Of a DNA stretch of 64,000 bases, positions 9,901-19,234 are shown piece by piece (the stretch's first letter is position 1; the number at the start of each line of letters is the position of its first letter). The notes beneath the pieces were generated by a model that worked only from the letters and a program-made list of their open reading frames with translations, was not told the origin of the DNA and ran no database searches. The stretch is from Tsuneonella troitsensis (GTDB lineage: Bacteria > Pseudomonadota > Alphaproteobacteria > Sphingomonadales > Sphingomonadaceae): assembly GCF_001441535.1 (NCBI RefSeq), contig NZ_LMAU01000003.1:248001-312000 (forward strand). Reading direction: 5' to 3'. The translations under genes were made by a program, and so were the position numbers.

Positions 9901-10524
9901 ATGGGTCAACGCAACATCATTCATTTCGTCGACGCGGATACTCGAGTGCGGGCTGAACTCGCCAGCACCGTGTTTATGATGGGTCATCATGCCGAGGTCT
10001 ACGCGGATCTTGACGAACTCTGCGATCATCCTCCGCGATCGGGGATCATCGTGGCGCGCGACAGGACCGGTGTCGAAAGTATCGAGGGTGTCCTGGAACG
10101 CCTCGCGAAAGCCGGAATCTGGCTTCCGCTGGTGGCGATGGACGCCAATCCTCGAACGTCCCGAGTCGTGGCGGCGATCAAGGCTGGTGCCCTCGATTAT
10201 CTGCCCCTGCCGCTGGACTCGAAGCGGCTCGGAGAAATGTTGGACCACATCGGAAGCGAGGCGCTGGAACAGGCCGAGGCGCGGAGGCGCATGGTCGAGG
10301 CACGGGGGCGGATCGGTAATCTGTCCGCGCGCGAGCGCGAGGTGCTCGATCGGCTCGCGGTCGGCAACAGCAACAAGTCGATAGCCCGCGATCTGCAGAT
10401 CAGCCCGCGGACGGTCGAAATCCATCGGGCCAACATGATGAGCAAGCTCGGGGCCAACCATTCCGCCGAGGCGGTCCGGCTCCAGATCGAGGCACGTCTG
10501 GATCGTTTCGCGGGCCGGGGTTAG
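9901..10524 (+). CDS. LuxR-family regulator with degenerate FixJ-type receiver
   Basis: A 207-aa two-domain protein. Residues 5-110 resemble a FixJ receiver domain; residues 142-205 are a LuxR/FixJ helix-turn-helix (LSAREREVLDRLAVG, then RTVEIHRANMMSKLG), so it is a DNA-binding regulator. The receiver looks unable to be phosphorylated: where FixJ has VTDLRMP this protein has VARDRTG (Arg53 in place of the phospho-Asp), the switch Thr is Met80, and the conserved Lys before Pro is Leu103. It may respond by a phosphorylation-independent route. It lies just downstream of the Anbu operon on the same strand, across a 164-base gap with a dyad. Its stop codon overlaps that of the convergent extensin-like gene. 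Confidence 0.88.
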   Translation: MGQRNIIHFVDADTRVRAELASTVFMMGHHAEVYADLDELCDHPPRSGIIVARDRTGVESIEGVLERLAKAGIWLPLVAMDANPRTSRVVAAIKAGALDYLPLPLDSKRLGEMLDHIGSEALEQAEARRRMVEARGRIGNLSAREREVLDRLAVGNSNKSIARDLQISPRTVEIHRANMMSKLGANHSAEAVRLQIEARLDRFAGRG

Positions 10525-11210
10525 CGGCAGAAGCCGCGGCCACCGGATCTCAAGGTCGCTTCCAGGTGAAAGTGGTCGCGATGCGCCGCGTTGTAATCGG
10601 GACCCAACGTCGTTCCGAAACGCTTGCAGGCGCTGGCGTGGACTAGACGGAGGAACCGCCTCTCCTCTGTCGTCCCTGCGCTCCAGTCGCCCAGCACACT
10701 GACGCGGCGTCCATCCTCGAGGACGAAGGCGGCTATGTCGACCGCCTGCGCGGTTGCGTGTGCAGACAGGCGGCCGCTGCCGGCTACGTTGCGGCAACTG
10801 TAGCTGCCCATGGTCTCGATCCGGGCGAGCGGGCTGCCGAGCACCTCGCGGGCCGCGCGGTCGACGCCGAAGCGCGCCCAGGCGGCGAGGGTATCGGCCA
10901 GCGGGCAGGCGACCGGACCGAGATTGGTGAGCTGGAAGCGGGCGTCGTCACCCTGCAGTGCGGCGAGGCTGACGGTGCCGACGGTCGAGCATCCGGCGCC
11001 GTAGAACCGGTCGGGAAGCGGAGTGAAAGCGGCCTGCCGCGCGCCGAGTTCGTTCAGGCACATCCCGGTTTGCGGCGCGACCGCCACGGCGCGCGGAGCG
11101 GCCTGCACCTGCGGCCGGCTCGGTGTCCCGCCGTCGGGCACCAGGCCGCCGCAGGCGGATAGCGCCAGCAGCGCGGCCATCGCAGGCAGGCGGGGAAGGG
11201 ACCGGACCAT
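10521..11210 (-). CDS. Extensin-like C-terminal domain lipoprotein
   Basis: A 229-aa protein with lipoprotein signal (AMAALLALSAC, lipobox Cys20). The mature part is the extensin-like C-terminal family (PF06904): CPLADTLAAWARFG, the GSYSCRNV motif, LSAHATAQAVDIAAF and the closing HRDHFHLE. The spaced His and Asp residues (SAH..A..D, HFH) are a D,D/L,D-carboxypeptidase-like Zn site, so a role in peptidoglycan trimming or in binding the outer cell wall is possible, although the family has no firmly proven reaction. It is convergent with the LuxR regulator, with the two stop codons overlapping, and follows putP on the same strand. Confidence 0.88.
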   Translation of the reverse strand: MVRSLPRLPAMAALLALSACGGLVPDGGTPSRPQVQAAPRAVAVAPQTGMCLNELGARQAAFTPLPDRFYGAGCSTVGTVSLAALQGDDARFQLTNLGPVACPLADTLAAWARFGVDRAAREVLGSPLARIETMGSYSCRNVAGSGRLSAHATAQAVDIAAFVLEDGRRVSVLGDWSAGTTEERRFLRLVHASACKRFGTTLGPDYNAAHRDHFHLEATLRSGGRGFCR

Positions 11211-11245
11211 GCGCGGCAGTCTCGCGCAGCATGGTTAACAAGACC

Positions 11246-12721
11246 CTAATCGGTGGCTGCGGGCGCGTTCGCCGGAGTGGCTTGTGAGGTGAGCAGGCTG
11301 ACGACTACGATCGCGATCCACGCCGCGATGAAGCCGGGCAGGATTTCGTAGACCCCAGGCCCGCCCAGGAAGGCGGCATCCCACCCCAGGTTGATCCACG
11401 CGATCACCACAGCCGCGCCGGTGATCAGGCCGGCGAGCGCGCCTGCCCCGGTCATCCGCTTCCACATCAGCGCCAGCACGATCAGCGGTCCGAACGCCGC
11501 GCCGAAGCCGGCCCAGGCGTGCGCGACCAGGCTCAGCACCTCGCTGTCCGGGTCAGCGGCGATGGCGATCCCGGCAAGCGCGACGAGCGCCACGCTGATC
11601 CGCCCGACCGTCACCGCTTCCCGTTCGGACGCATTCTTGCGCAGGAACAGGCGGTAGAAATCCTCGGTCAGCGAACTCGACGACACCAGCAGTTGCGACG
11701 AAATCGTCGACATGATCGCCGCCAGCAGCGCGGCGTAGAGGAACCCGGTCACCAGCGGATGGAACAGCAGGTTGGCGAGCAGGATGAAGATCGTTTCCGG
11801 ATCCTCCAGCACCAGTCCATTGCGCTCCACATAGGCGCGCCCCGCAAGGCCTACTCCGATCGCGCCGGCAAGGCAGATCGCCATCCACGCCATCCCGATC
11901 GCGCGGGCGGCGGGAATGTCCTCGACCGAGCGGATCGCCATGAACCGCACGATGATGTGCGGCTGCCCGAAATAGCCGAGGCCCCAGGTCACCGCCGAAA
12001 GCCAACCCACCGCGGTGAGCCCGGTCGTCAGGCTGAGATATCCCTCCTGCGGGATCGCCGCGATGCTGCCGCCCGCGCTGCCGCCTTCGCCGAACATGAC
12101 GACCAGCGGCATGATCACCAGCGCCAGCAGCATGATCACGCCCTGCACGAAATCGGTCAGACTGACCGCAAGGAAGCCGCCGATCATGGTATAGGCCAGC
12201 ACGACCCCGGCGGTGATCCAGATGCCGGTCATGTAACCGCCGCCGACCAGTTCGGAGAAGGCCATCTCGAAAAGCTTGCCGCCGCCGACCATCCCGGCCG
12301 CGGTGTAGACGGTGAAGAACAGGACCACGATCACCGCGCTCGCCAGCCGCAGTGCGGTCGAGTGGCTGGGGAAGCGATTGCCGAGGAATTCGGGGATCGT
12401 CAGTGCGTCGCCCAGTTCCTCGGTCTGCCTGCGCAGGCGGGGGGCGACGACGATCCAGTTGACCAACGCGCCCACGAACAGCCCGATGCCGATCCACGCC
12501 TCGACCAGTCCGCTGGCATAGAGCGCGCCGGGGAGGCCGAGCAGCAACCAGCCCGACATATCGGACGCTCCGGCCGAGAGCGCGGTGACCGATGGCGACA
12601 GGTTGCGCCCGGCGAGCAGGTAGCCCTCGCTGTCGGACGTCGACTTGCGCCAGGCATAGACGCCGATGGCCAGCATGAGGATGAAATAGAGCGCGAGCGA
12701 AACGAGGATGCCGGTCTGCAT
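11246..12721 (-). CDS. putP: Sodium/proline symporter
   Basis: A 491-aa integral membrane protein of the sodium:solute symporter family with about 13 transmembrane helices. The PutP signature is clear: YLLAGRNLSPSVTALSAGASDMSGWLLLGLPGALY in the first third, with the Asp and Ser residues used for Na+ and proline. QPHIIVRFMAIRS and LLVSSSSLTEDFYRLFLRK further down are also characteristic. It imports proline with Na+, as nutrient or osmoprotectant. The gene is monocistronic with respect to its upstream region, a 352-base spacer containing a degenerate tandem repeat. No putA is in the window. Confidence 0.95.
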   Translation of the reverse strand: MQTGILVSLALYFILMLAIGVYAWRKSTSDSEGYLLAGRNLSPSVTALSAGASDMSGWLLLGLPGALYASGLVEAWIGIGLFVGALVNWIVVAPRLRRQTEELGDALTIPEFLGNRFPSHSTALRLASAVIVVLFFTVYTAAGMVGGGKLFEMAFSELVGGGYMTGIWITAGVVLAYTMIGGFLAVSLTDFVQGVIMLLALVIMPLVVMFGEGGSAGGSIAAIPQEGYLSLTTGLTAVGWLSAVTWGLGYFGQPHIIVRFMAIRSVEDIPAARAIGMAWMAICLAGAIGVGLAGRAYVERNGLVLEDPETIFILLANLLFHPLVTGFLYAALLAAIMSTISSQLLVSSSSLTEDFYRLFLRKNASEREAVTVGRISVALVALAGIAIAADPDSEVLSLVAHAWAGFGAAFGPLIVLALMWKRMTGAGALAGLITGAAVVIAWINLGWDAAFLGGPGVYEILPGFIAAWIAIVVVSLLTSQATPANAPAATD

Positions 12722-13073
12722 GGACGGGGTGTTAGCGACCGCGATGCGGGGTGGCTAGGTCCGCGGGCCACCGAGGGCATGTCACACTTGTCACACTGTC
12801 CAGAGGAAAGAATGTCGCCTTGTGCAGATAGTGTCGCCTTGTGCGTGGGACGCGTCACATTGGCGGGGGAGGGCGTCTCCTTGCAGGGGGAAAGTGTAAC
12901 CTTGCAGATGCGCGCCCCATGAGCGCGCGAAGAAGGGGGTGTCGACGATCCGAAAGAGCCGCCTCCGGACTAGCAGCCGCGGGGTATGTAGGAAAATCAT
13001 CTGCAGGCGCGGGAAGATCGACCGATATCGAAAGCGATTGCCCTCGGAGGCGCCAGACGGCATCCCCTGACGC
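12722..13073. repeat. Non-coding spacer with degenerate tandem repeat
   Basis: The 352-base gap between divergent putP and the Rrf2 gene contains no convincing gene. From about 12780 to 12915 it holds a direct repeat of TGTCACACT followed by five units of 19-21 bases: two near-identical ones opening TGTCGCCTTGTGC, and more diverged ones opening CGTCACATTGGC, CGTCTCCTTGCAG and TGTAACCTTGCAG. The 21-base period keeps frame, so artefactual heptapeptide repeats appear in open frames on both strands. From 12930 to 13073 nothing recognisable was seen. Confidence 0.7.
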
Positions 13074-13538
13074 GTGCTTTCGCAGAAGACCCGCTACGCC
13101 ATCCGGGCGATGCAGCACCTTGCCGACCATTATGGCAAGGGGCCGGTGCAACTGGCGGAGATTGCCGAACGCCAGAACATTCCGGCCAATTTCCTCGCCA
13201 CCATCCTGTCCGAACTGTCCCGGTTCGGCATCGTGGCATCGCAACGGGGCAAGGACGGCGGATACTGGCTGGCGGTCTCTCCGATCGACATCACGTACGG
13301 CGACCTTATCCGGGTGATGCGGGGCTCGCTGGCGCTTGTGCCCTGCGCCAGTCGATACGCGCACGAGAAGTGCAAGAACTGCGTGGAAGAGGGCGATTGC
13401 CGCACCCGTGCGCTGATGCTGAAGGTGCGCGACCGGACCGCGGAACTGCTCGATTCGGTTCGCCTGTCCGAACCGATCGACCCAGTCCCGCCGTTCGAAC
13501 CGGGCGAGGAAGAAATTCTCCCAACGCATCGGCATTAA
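13074..13538 (+). CDS. Rrf2-family transcriptional regulator
   Basis: A 154-aa winged-helix regulator beginning MLSQKTRYAIRAMQHLADHY from a GTG start. The helix-turn-helix covers residues 25-60 (LAEIAERQNIPANFLATILSEL), followed by the wing GGYWLA typical of Rrf2. Cys91, Cys100, Cys103 and Cys109 form a cluster in the position where IscR and NsrR bind an Fe-S cluster, so it may sense Fe-S, NO, redox or sulfur status; CymR-like members without clusters sense cysteine synthesis. The neighbours downstream (YezD-like protein, TBDR, TauE/SafE) suggest control of sulfur uptake. A TCAAC-N7-GTTGA palindrome 30 bases after its stop is a plausible operator for the downstream genes. Confidence 0.93.
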   Translation: MLSQKTRYAIRAMQHLADHYGKGPVQLAEIAERQNIPANFLATILSELSRFGIVASQRGKDGGYWLAVSPIDITYGDLIRVMRGSLALVPCASRYAHEKCKNCVEEGDCRTRALMLKVRDRTAELLDSVRLSEPIDPVPPFEPGEEEILPTHRH

Positions 13539-13567
13539 TTTCCGCACAGTCTGGCGCAAGGCTATTG

Positions 13568-13584
13568 TCAACTAAAATGGTTGA
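13568..13584. promoter_or_regulatory. Palindrome before the YezD-TBDR-TSUP genes
   Basis: TCAAC-TAAAATG-GTTGA is a perfect 5-base inverted repeat in an AT-rich stretch, 54 bases upstream of the small YezD-like gene and just after the Rrf2 gene. It looks like an operator in a promoter region, and the adjacent Rrf2 protein is the first candidate to bind it. Confidence 0.5.
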
Positions 13585-13637
13585 GAATAAGCCCTGTGCG
13601 CAGTCGCGGCACCAGCCGCCAGCATCGGAGTCTTTGA

Positions 13638-13808
13638 ATGGCCGCTTCCCGCGAACGTGCAGTTAGCTCCACCTCCCGCAACCTTCCCGAGCATCTACGC
13701 CTCGTCCAGGAAGCCCTCGAGCGGCTTCGCTTCGGGGTGATCCAGCTGACCGTCCACGACGGGAAGCTGATGCAATTCGACGTCACCGAACGGCGGCGCA
13801 TGGGCTGA
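13638..13808 (+). CDS. YezD-like small protein (DUF2292)
   Basis: A 56-aa protein. Its core, LVQEALERLRFGVIQLTVHDG followed by KLMQFDVTERRR (split here for length), matches the YezD/DUF2292 family: an amphipathic helix, then FGxIxLTVHDGKxxQI and a basic ending. The family is small, cytoplasmic and of unknown function, and is often found near sulfur or cysteine assimilation genes. Here it sits 99 bases after the Rrf2 gene, behind the palindrome at 13568, and about 90 bases before a TBDR. The ATG at 13638 gives a full-length product. Confidence 0.8.
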   Translation: MAASRERAVSSTSRNLPEHLRLVQEALERLRFGVIQLTVHDGKLMQFDVTERRRMG

Positions 13809-13898
13809 CAGACTGCCGTTCCGCCGCGAACGCTCCCAACATTCCGCAGATCAGACCGGACCACCGGATGCATCTTCACCTTTCGAAAGCGAGAGATC

Positions 13899-16358
13899 AT
13901 GCATCCGAAAAATCCAGGGACCGCGCTGGTCCTCATTACCCTGATCGCGCCCGTGATGCCTGCCCTGGCGCAAGAGGAAACGATCACCGAACCGGAACAG
14001 GTCGAGCCGGCGCAGGCTGCGCCCCCTTCGTCCGTGGGCACCGGACAGCGTGACGATGGCGAGATCACCGTGACGGCGCGCCGCAGGCAGGAAACGTCGC
14101 AGGACGTGCCACTCGCCATATCGGTCGTCGGTGGAGAGCACATCGATAACACCGGCAGCTTCAATGTCGGCCGCCTGCAACAGCTTACGCCCACATTGCA
14201 GTTCTACAGTTCCAACCCCCGCAACACCGCAGTGAACATCCGCGGCATCGGCGTGCCGTTCGGCCTGACCAACGACGGGATCGAACAGGGCGTCGGCATC
14301 TACGTCGACGACGTCTATTACTCGCGCGTCGCGTCCGCGACATTCGACTTCCTCGATGTCGCTCAGATCGAAGTGCTGCGCGGACCCCAGGGCACACTCT
14401 ATGGCAAGAACACGACCGCCGGGGCGATCAACATAACCACGCGTCAGCCGACCTTCGATTTCGAGGGCCGGGCGGAAGTCTCGGCAGGCAATCTGGGTTT
14501 CAAACAGGCCAAGGCTTCGCTCTCGGGGCCGCTGTCGGATCAGGTCGCCGCGCGTCTCGCGTTCTCGGTCACAAACCGGCGCGGCACGATCGACAATGTA
14601 ACCACCGGCACGTTCATTAATGAACAGGACAACCTGGGCTTGCGCGCGCAGGTCCTGTGGGAACCGAGCAGCAAATTCGACATCACGCTGGCCGGCGATT
14701 TCAGCCGCCAGAACCCCGAATGCTGCGGCACCGTGTTTGTCGGCACCGGGGCGACCCAGCGGGCGCTCTCCCGCCAGTACGCGGCGCTCGCCGCGGCGCA
14801 GAACTATCAGGTCGTCAGCACCAACCCGTTCGAAAGACTGACGGACATCGACGCCAGCCTCAACGCCGGTAACGAACTCGGCGGGGTGGCCCTGAAAGCC
14901 AACTGGGATGTCGGTCCCGGCAAGCTGACGTCCGTGACAGCCTGGCGATACTGGGACTGGCTGCCCGAGAACGACCGCGATTTTACCGGACTGCCGATCA
15001 CGACCCAGTCCAAGAATCCGTCACAGCAGGAACAGTGGACGCAGGAGCTGCGTTATGCCGGGACCGTGGGGCGACTGGACTTCGTTCTGGGGGCGTTCGG
15101 TTATCATCAGAAGGTCCGAACCCAGGGGCAACAGGTGCAGGGACCCGCAGCGAGCAGGTGGTTGTTGACCGGCGCGCTGGCGAACGACCCGACCGTTCTC
15201 GACGGCTTGACCGCAAACAACGACATACGCCTCGACAACACCAGCGCGGCCCTGTTCGGACAGGTTAGCTGGCGAATCACCGACGCACTGACCATCCAGC
15301 CCGGACTCCGAATCAATTACGACAGCAAGGACGGACTCTACGATTCGGTCGTCACCAACGGTGCCGGCCAGGCGGTCACCTTCGCCAGCACCGATCCGCG
15401 GATCGTAGCCCAGCGCGGGGTCCTGTCGCCGCAGCGGTTCGAAGTGGCCTACGAGGACTGGAACCTCAGCTACGATCTGACCGCGAGCTATGAGCTGGCT
15501 TCGGACGTTTTGGCCTACGCGACATATGCGAAGAGCTTCAAGTCGGGCGGGGTCAACCTGAACGGGGTGCCCAACGATGCGGCGGGCAACCCGATCCTAG
15601 CTGCGGGCACCGTGCGCCCCGAAGCCGTCGATCATTTCGAGGCGGGGATCAAGGCGCAGGCGTGGGGTCGCCGTGCCACGATCAACGTCGCGGCCTTTCG
15701 CACCGACATTTCGGACTATCAGGCGCTCGTGACCAATGGCCAACTGGGTGTTCTGCGCGGCTATCTGGCGAATGCCGAAAAGGTGCGGACGCAAGGTGTG
15801 GAGGTCGATCTATCCGTCCGTCCCAGCCCGCGGTTCAACACATACGTCAACGGCGCCTACACCGATGGGCGATACATTCGCTTCGTCGATGCGCCCTGCC
15901 CACCCGAACTTTCGGGCGGGACCACCGTGGGCGCGGGCCAGTCGCCCAGCGCGCCGGGGACGCCCGGGGGGCTGAGCCCCGCCAATTGCGATATCTCGGG
16001 CCAGCGGCTGCCGGGCGTGTCCAATTGGGCCTTTTCGTTCGGCGCGGAAGCGAACGTGCCGGCGCGATTGTTGGGTCTCGATGGGCAGGCCTATCTCGGC
16101 TACGACGGCAGCTACCGTTCGAACTTCTCGTCGAACCCCACGCCGTCGGCCTACACCTGGATTGACGGATACTCGCTGCACAACTTCCGTCTGGGCTATC
16201 GCAGCGATGATGGCTTCGGCCTGTTTGCCTGGGCGCGAAACGCGTTCGACACCGATTATTTCGAGCAGCTTCAAGTGCCCAGTGGAAACACCGGGCTCAT
16301 CGTCGGCAACCCCGGCGATCCGCGCACTTACGGCCTGACTTTGCAGGCGGAGTTCTGA
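13899..16358 (+). CDS. TonB-dependent receptor in the Rrf2/TSUP module
   Basis: An 819-aa outer-membrane receptor. Signal peptide MHPKNPGTALVLITLIAPVM ends at ALAQ (about residue 25). A TonB box (EITVTARRR) near residue 50 leads into the plug domain (VPLAISVVGGEHID, VNIRGIGVPFG, VEVLRGPQGTLYGKNTTAGAINITT), followed by a 22-strand barrel that ends in Phe (LTLQAEF), as outer-membrane insertion requires. It imports an unknown ligand using TonB energy. Its position between an Rrf2 regulator with YezD and a TauE/SafE exporter suggests a sulfur-containing ligand, such as a sulfonate or sulfate ester. That is an inference from context only. Confidence 0.93.
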   Translation: MHPKNPGTALVLITLIAPVMPALAQEETITEPEQVEPAQAAPPSSVGTGQRDDGEITVTARRRQETSQDVPLAISVVGGEHIDNTGSFNVGRLQQLTPTLQFYSSNPRNTAVNIRGIGVPFGLTNDGIEQGVGIYVDDVYYSRVASATFDFLDVAQIEVLRGPQGTLYGKNTTAGAINITTRQPTFDFEGRAEVSAGNLGFKQAKASLSGPLSDQVAARLAFSVTNRRGTIDNVTTGTFINEQDNLGLRAQVLWEPSSKFDITLAGDFSRQNPECCGTVFVGTGATQRALSRQYAALAAAQNYQVVSTNPFERLTDIDASLNAGNELGGVALKANWDVGPGKLTSVTAWRYWDWLPENDRDFTGLPITTQSKNPSQQEQWTQELRYAGTVGRLDFVLGAFGYHQKVRTQGQQVQGPAASRWLLTGALANDPTVLDGLTANNDIRLDNTSAALFGQVSWRITDALTIQPGLRINYDSKDGLYDSVVTNGAGQAVTFASTDPRIVAQRGVLSPQRFEVAYEDWNLSYDLTASYELASDVLAYATYAKSFKSGGVNLNGVPNDAAGNPILAAGTVRPEAVDHFEAGIKAQAWGRRATINVAAFRTDISDYQALVTNGQLGVLRGYLANAEKVRTQGVEVDLSVRPSPRFNTYVNGAYTDGRYIRFVDAPCPPELSGGTTVGAGQSPSAPGTPGGLSPANCDISGQRLPGVSNWAFSFGAEANVPARLLGLDGQAYLGYDGSYRSNFSSNPTPSAYTWIDGYSLHNFRLGYRSDDGFGLFAWARNAFDTDYFEQLQVPSGNTGLIVGNPGDPRTYGLTLQAEF

Positions 16359-16389
16359 CCCGTATCCAACGCACAGAGAGGACGGCCTC

Positions 16390-17163
16390 ATGTTCGATTT
16401 CGCCAGCCTGACGTTTGCCGACATCGCCCCGTTCATCGCCATCGGCTTTGCCGCGCAGTTGATCGACGGCGCGTTGGGGATGGCCTTCGGGGTCATCTCG
16501 CAGACCCTGCTCATCACGATCGGGGTACCGCCGGCGTCGGCATCGGCCAGCGTCCATCTGGTCGAGGTGTTCACCACCGGCGCTTCGGGCGCGAGCCACA
16601 TCGCGCACCGCAACGTCGACTGGAGTCTGTTCTGGCGGCTGGTGCCGTTCGGGGTCGCGGGCGGGGTCGCGGGCGCCTACCTGCTGTCCAACATCGACGC
16701 CTCGGCTGCCAAACCCTTCGTGCTGGTCTACCTGTCGGCGGTAGGCGTCATCCTGCTGGTGAAGTCCATCCGCTGGGGCGAGCCCCGGTTCGCCGACCCC
16801 AAGACGACCCGGCCGCTCGCGCTGGTGGGCGGGTTCCTGGACGCCGCGGGTGGCGGGGGATGGGGACCGGTCGTGACGTCGAACCTGCTGGTCCAGGGCG
16901 GCGATCCGCGCAAGATCATCGGCACCGTCAACTCGGCGGAGTTCCTGCTGGCGCTGTCGGTCTCCATCACGTTCCTGCTGACCTTGGGGCTCGAGGCGTT
17001 CACGATCGCGACCGTCGGCCTGATCGTGGGGGGTGTCGCCGCGGCGCCCATCGGCGCGCACCTGGTCAAGCGGGTCAAGGCGCGGATGCTGCTCGGCGCG
17101 GTGGCGCTCGTCATCATCGCGACGAGCGCCTACGGCATCGTGCAGGCGTGGCCGATCCTCTGA
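16390..17163 (+). CDS. TauE/SafE (TSUP) family membrane transporter
   Basis: A 257-aa membrane protein with about eight predicted helices. The family signatures are GFAAQLIDGALGMAFGVISQ at the start and GGFLDAAGGGGWGPVVTSNLL in the middle, the duplicated motif of the sulfite exporter TauE/SafE family. Members move sulfite, sulfoacetate or other small sulfur and organic anions across the inner membrane. It lies 31 bases after the TBDR with a GAGAGGA ribosome site and is very likely co-transcribed with it. It ends 9 bases from the convergent typA gene. Confidence 0.93.
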   Translation: MFDFASLTFADIAPFIAIGFAAQLIDGALGMAFGVISQTLLITIGVPPASASASVHLVEVFTTGASGASHIAHRNVDWSLFWRLVPFGVAGGVAGAYLLSNIDASAAKPFVLVYLSAVGVILLVKSIRWGEPRFADPKTTRPLALVGGFLDAAGGGGWGPVVTSNLLVQGGDPRKIIGTVNSAEFLLALSVSITFLLTLGLEAFTIATVGLIVGGVAAAPIGAHLVKRVKARMLLGAVALVIIATSAYGIVQAWPIL

Positions 17164-17172
17164 ACGGGGCCG

Positions 17173-18987
<1,815 letters not shown>

Positions 18988-19081
18988 GGAATTTCTCTTG
19001 GGTTGGCGGGCTGGGCGGCCCGCGAAGTCGGCGCGCCCCTAGCCGAGCGGGCGCGCGAAAACAACCGGGAGTCTCGAGCTG

Positions 19082-19129
19082 GTAACTGTGTCACGTTAGC
19101 CACAGTGTCTAATGCGTTCATCCAGTTAC
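19082..19129. promoter_or_regulatory. Nested inverted repeats between typA and the TBDR
   Basis: Two nested perfect inverted repeats lie in the divergent spacer: ACTGTG-N10-CACAGT (19085-19106) and GTAACTG with CAGTTAC (19082-19129, 34 bases apart). The inner one has the size of a dimeric regulator site. Either typA or the TBDR, which starts about 105 bases downstream, could be its target. Confidence 0.4.
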
Positions 19130-19234
19130 GAAATGTCGCTTGAGCGCGGGATTCGGCAAGTTTATTGACCCGCGTGTCAGTTGGGGCAGGGCGGACCGTC
19201 GGTCAGGCGGTCGTTTCTCCCCACTTAGGAGAGG

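Noticed and set aside
12791-13063. Minus-strand open frame with heptapeptide repeats before the Rrf2 gene
   Set aside because: The peptide repeat is only a reading of a 21-base DNA tandem repeat that stays open in several frames on both strands; no start signal or conservation.
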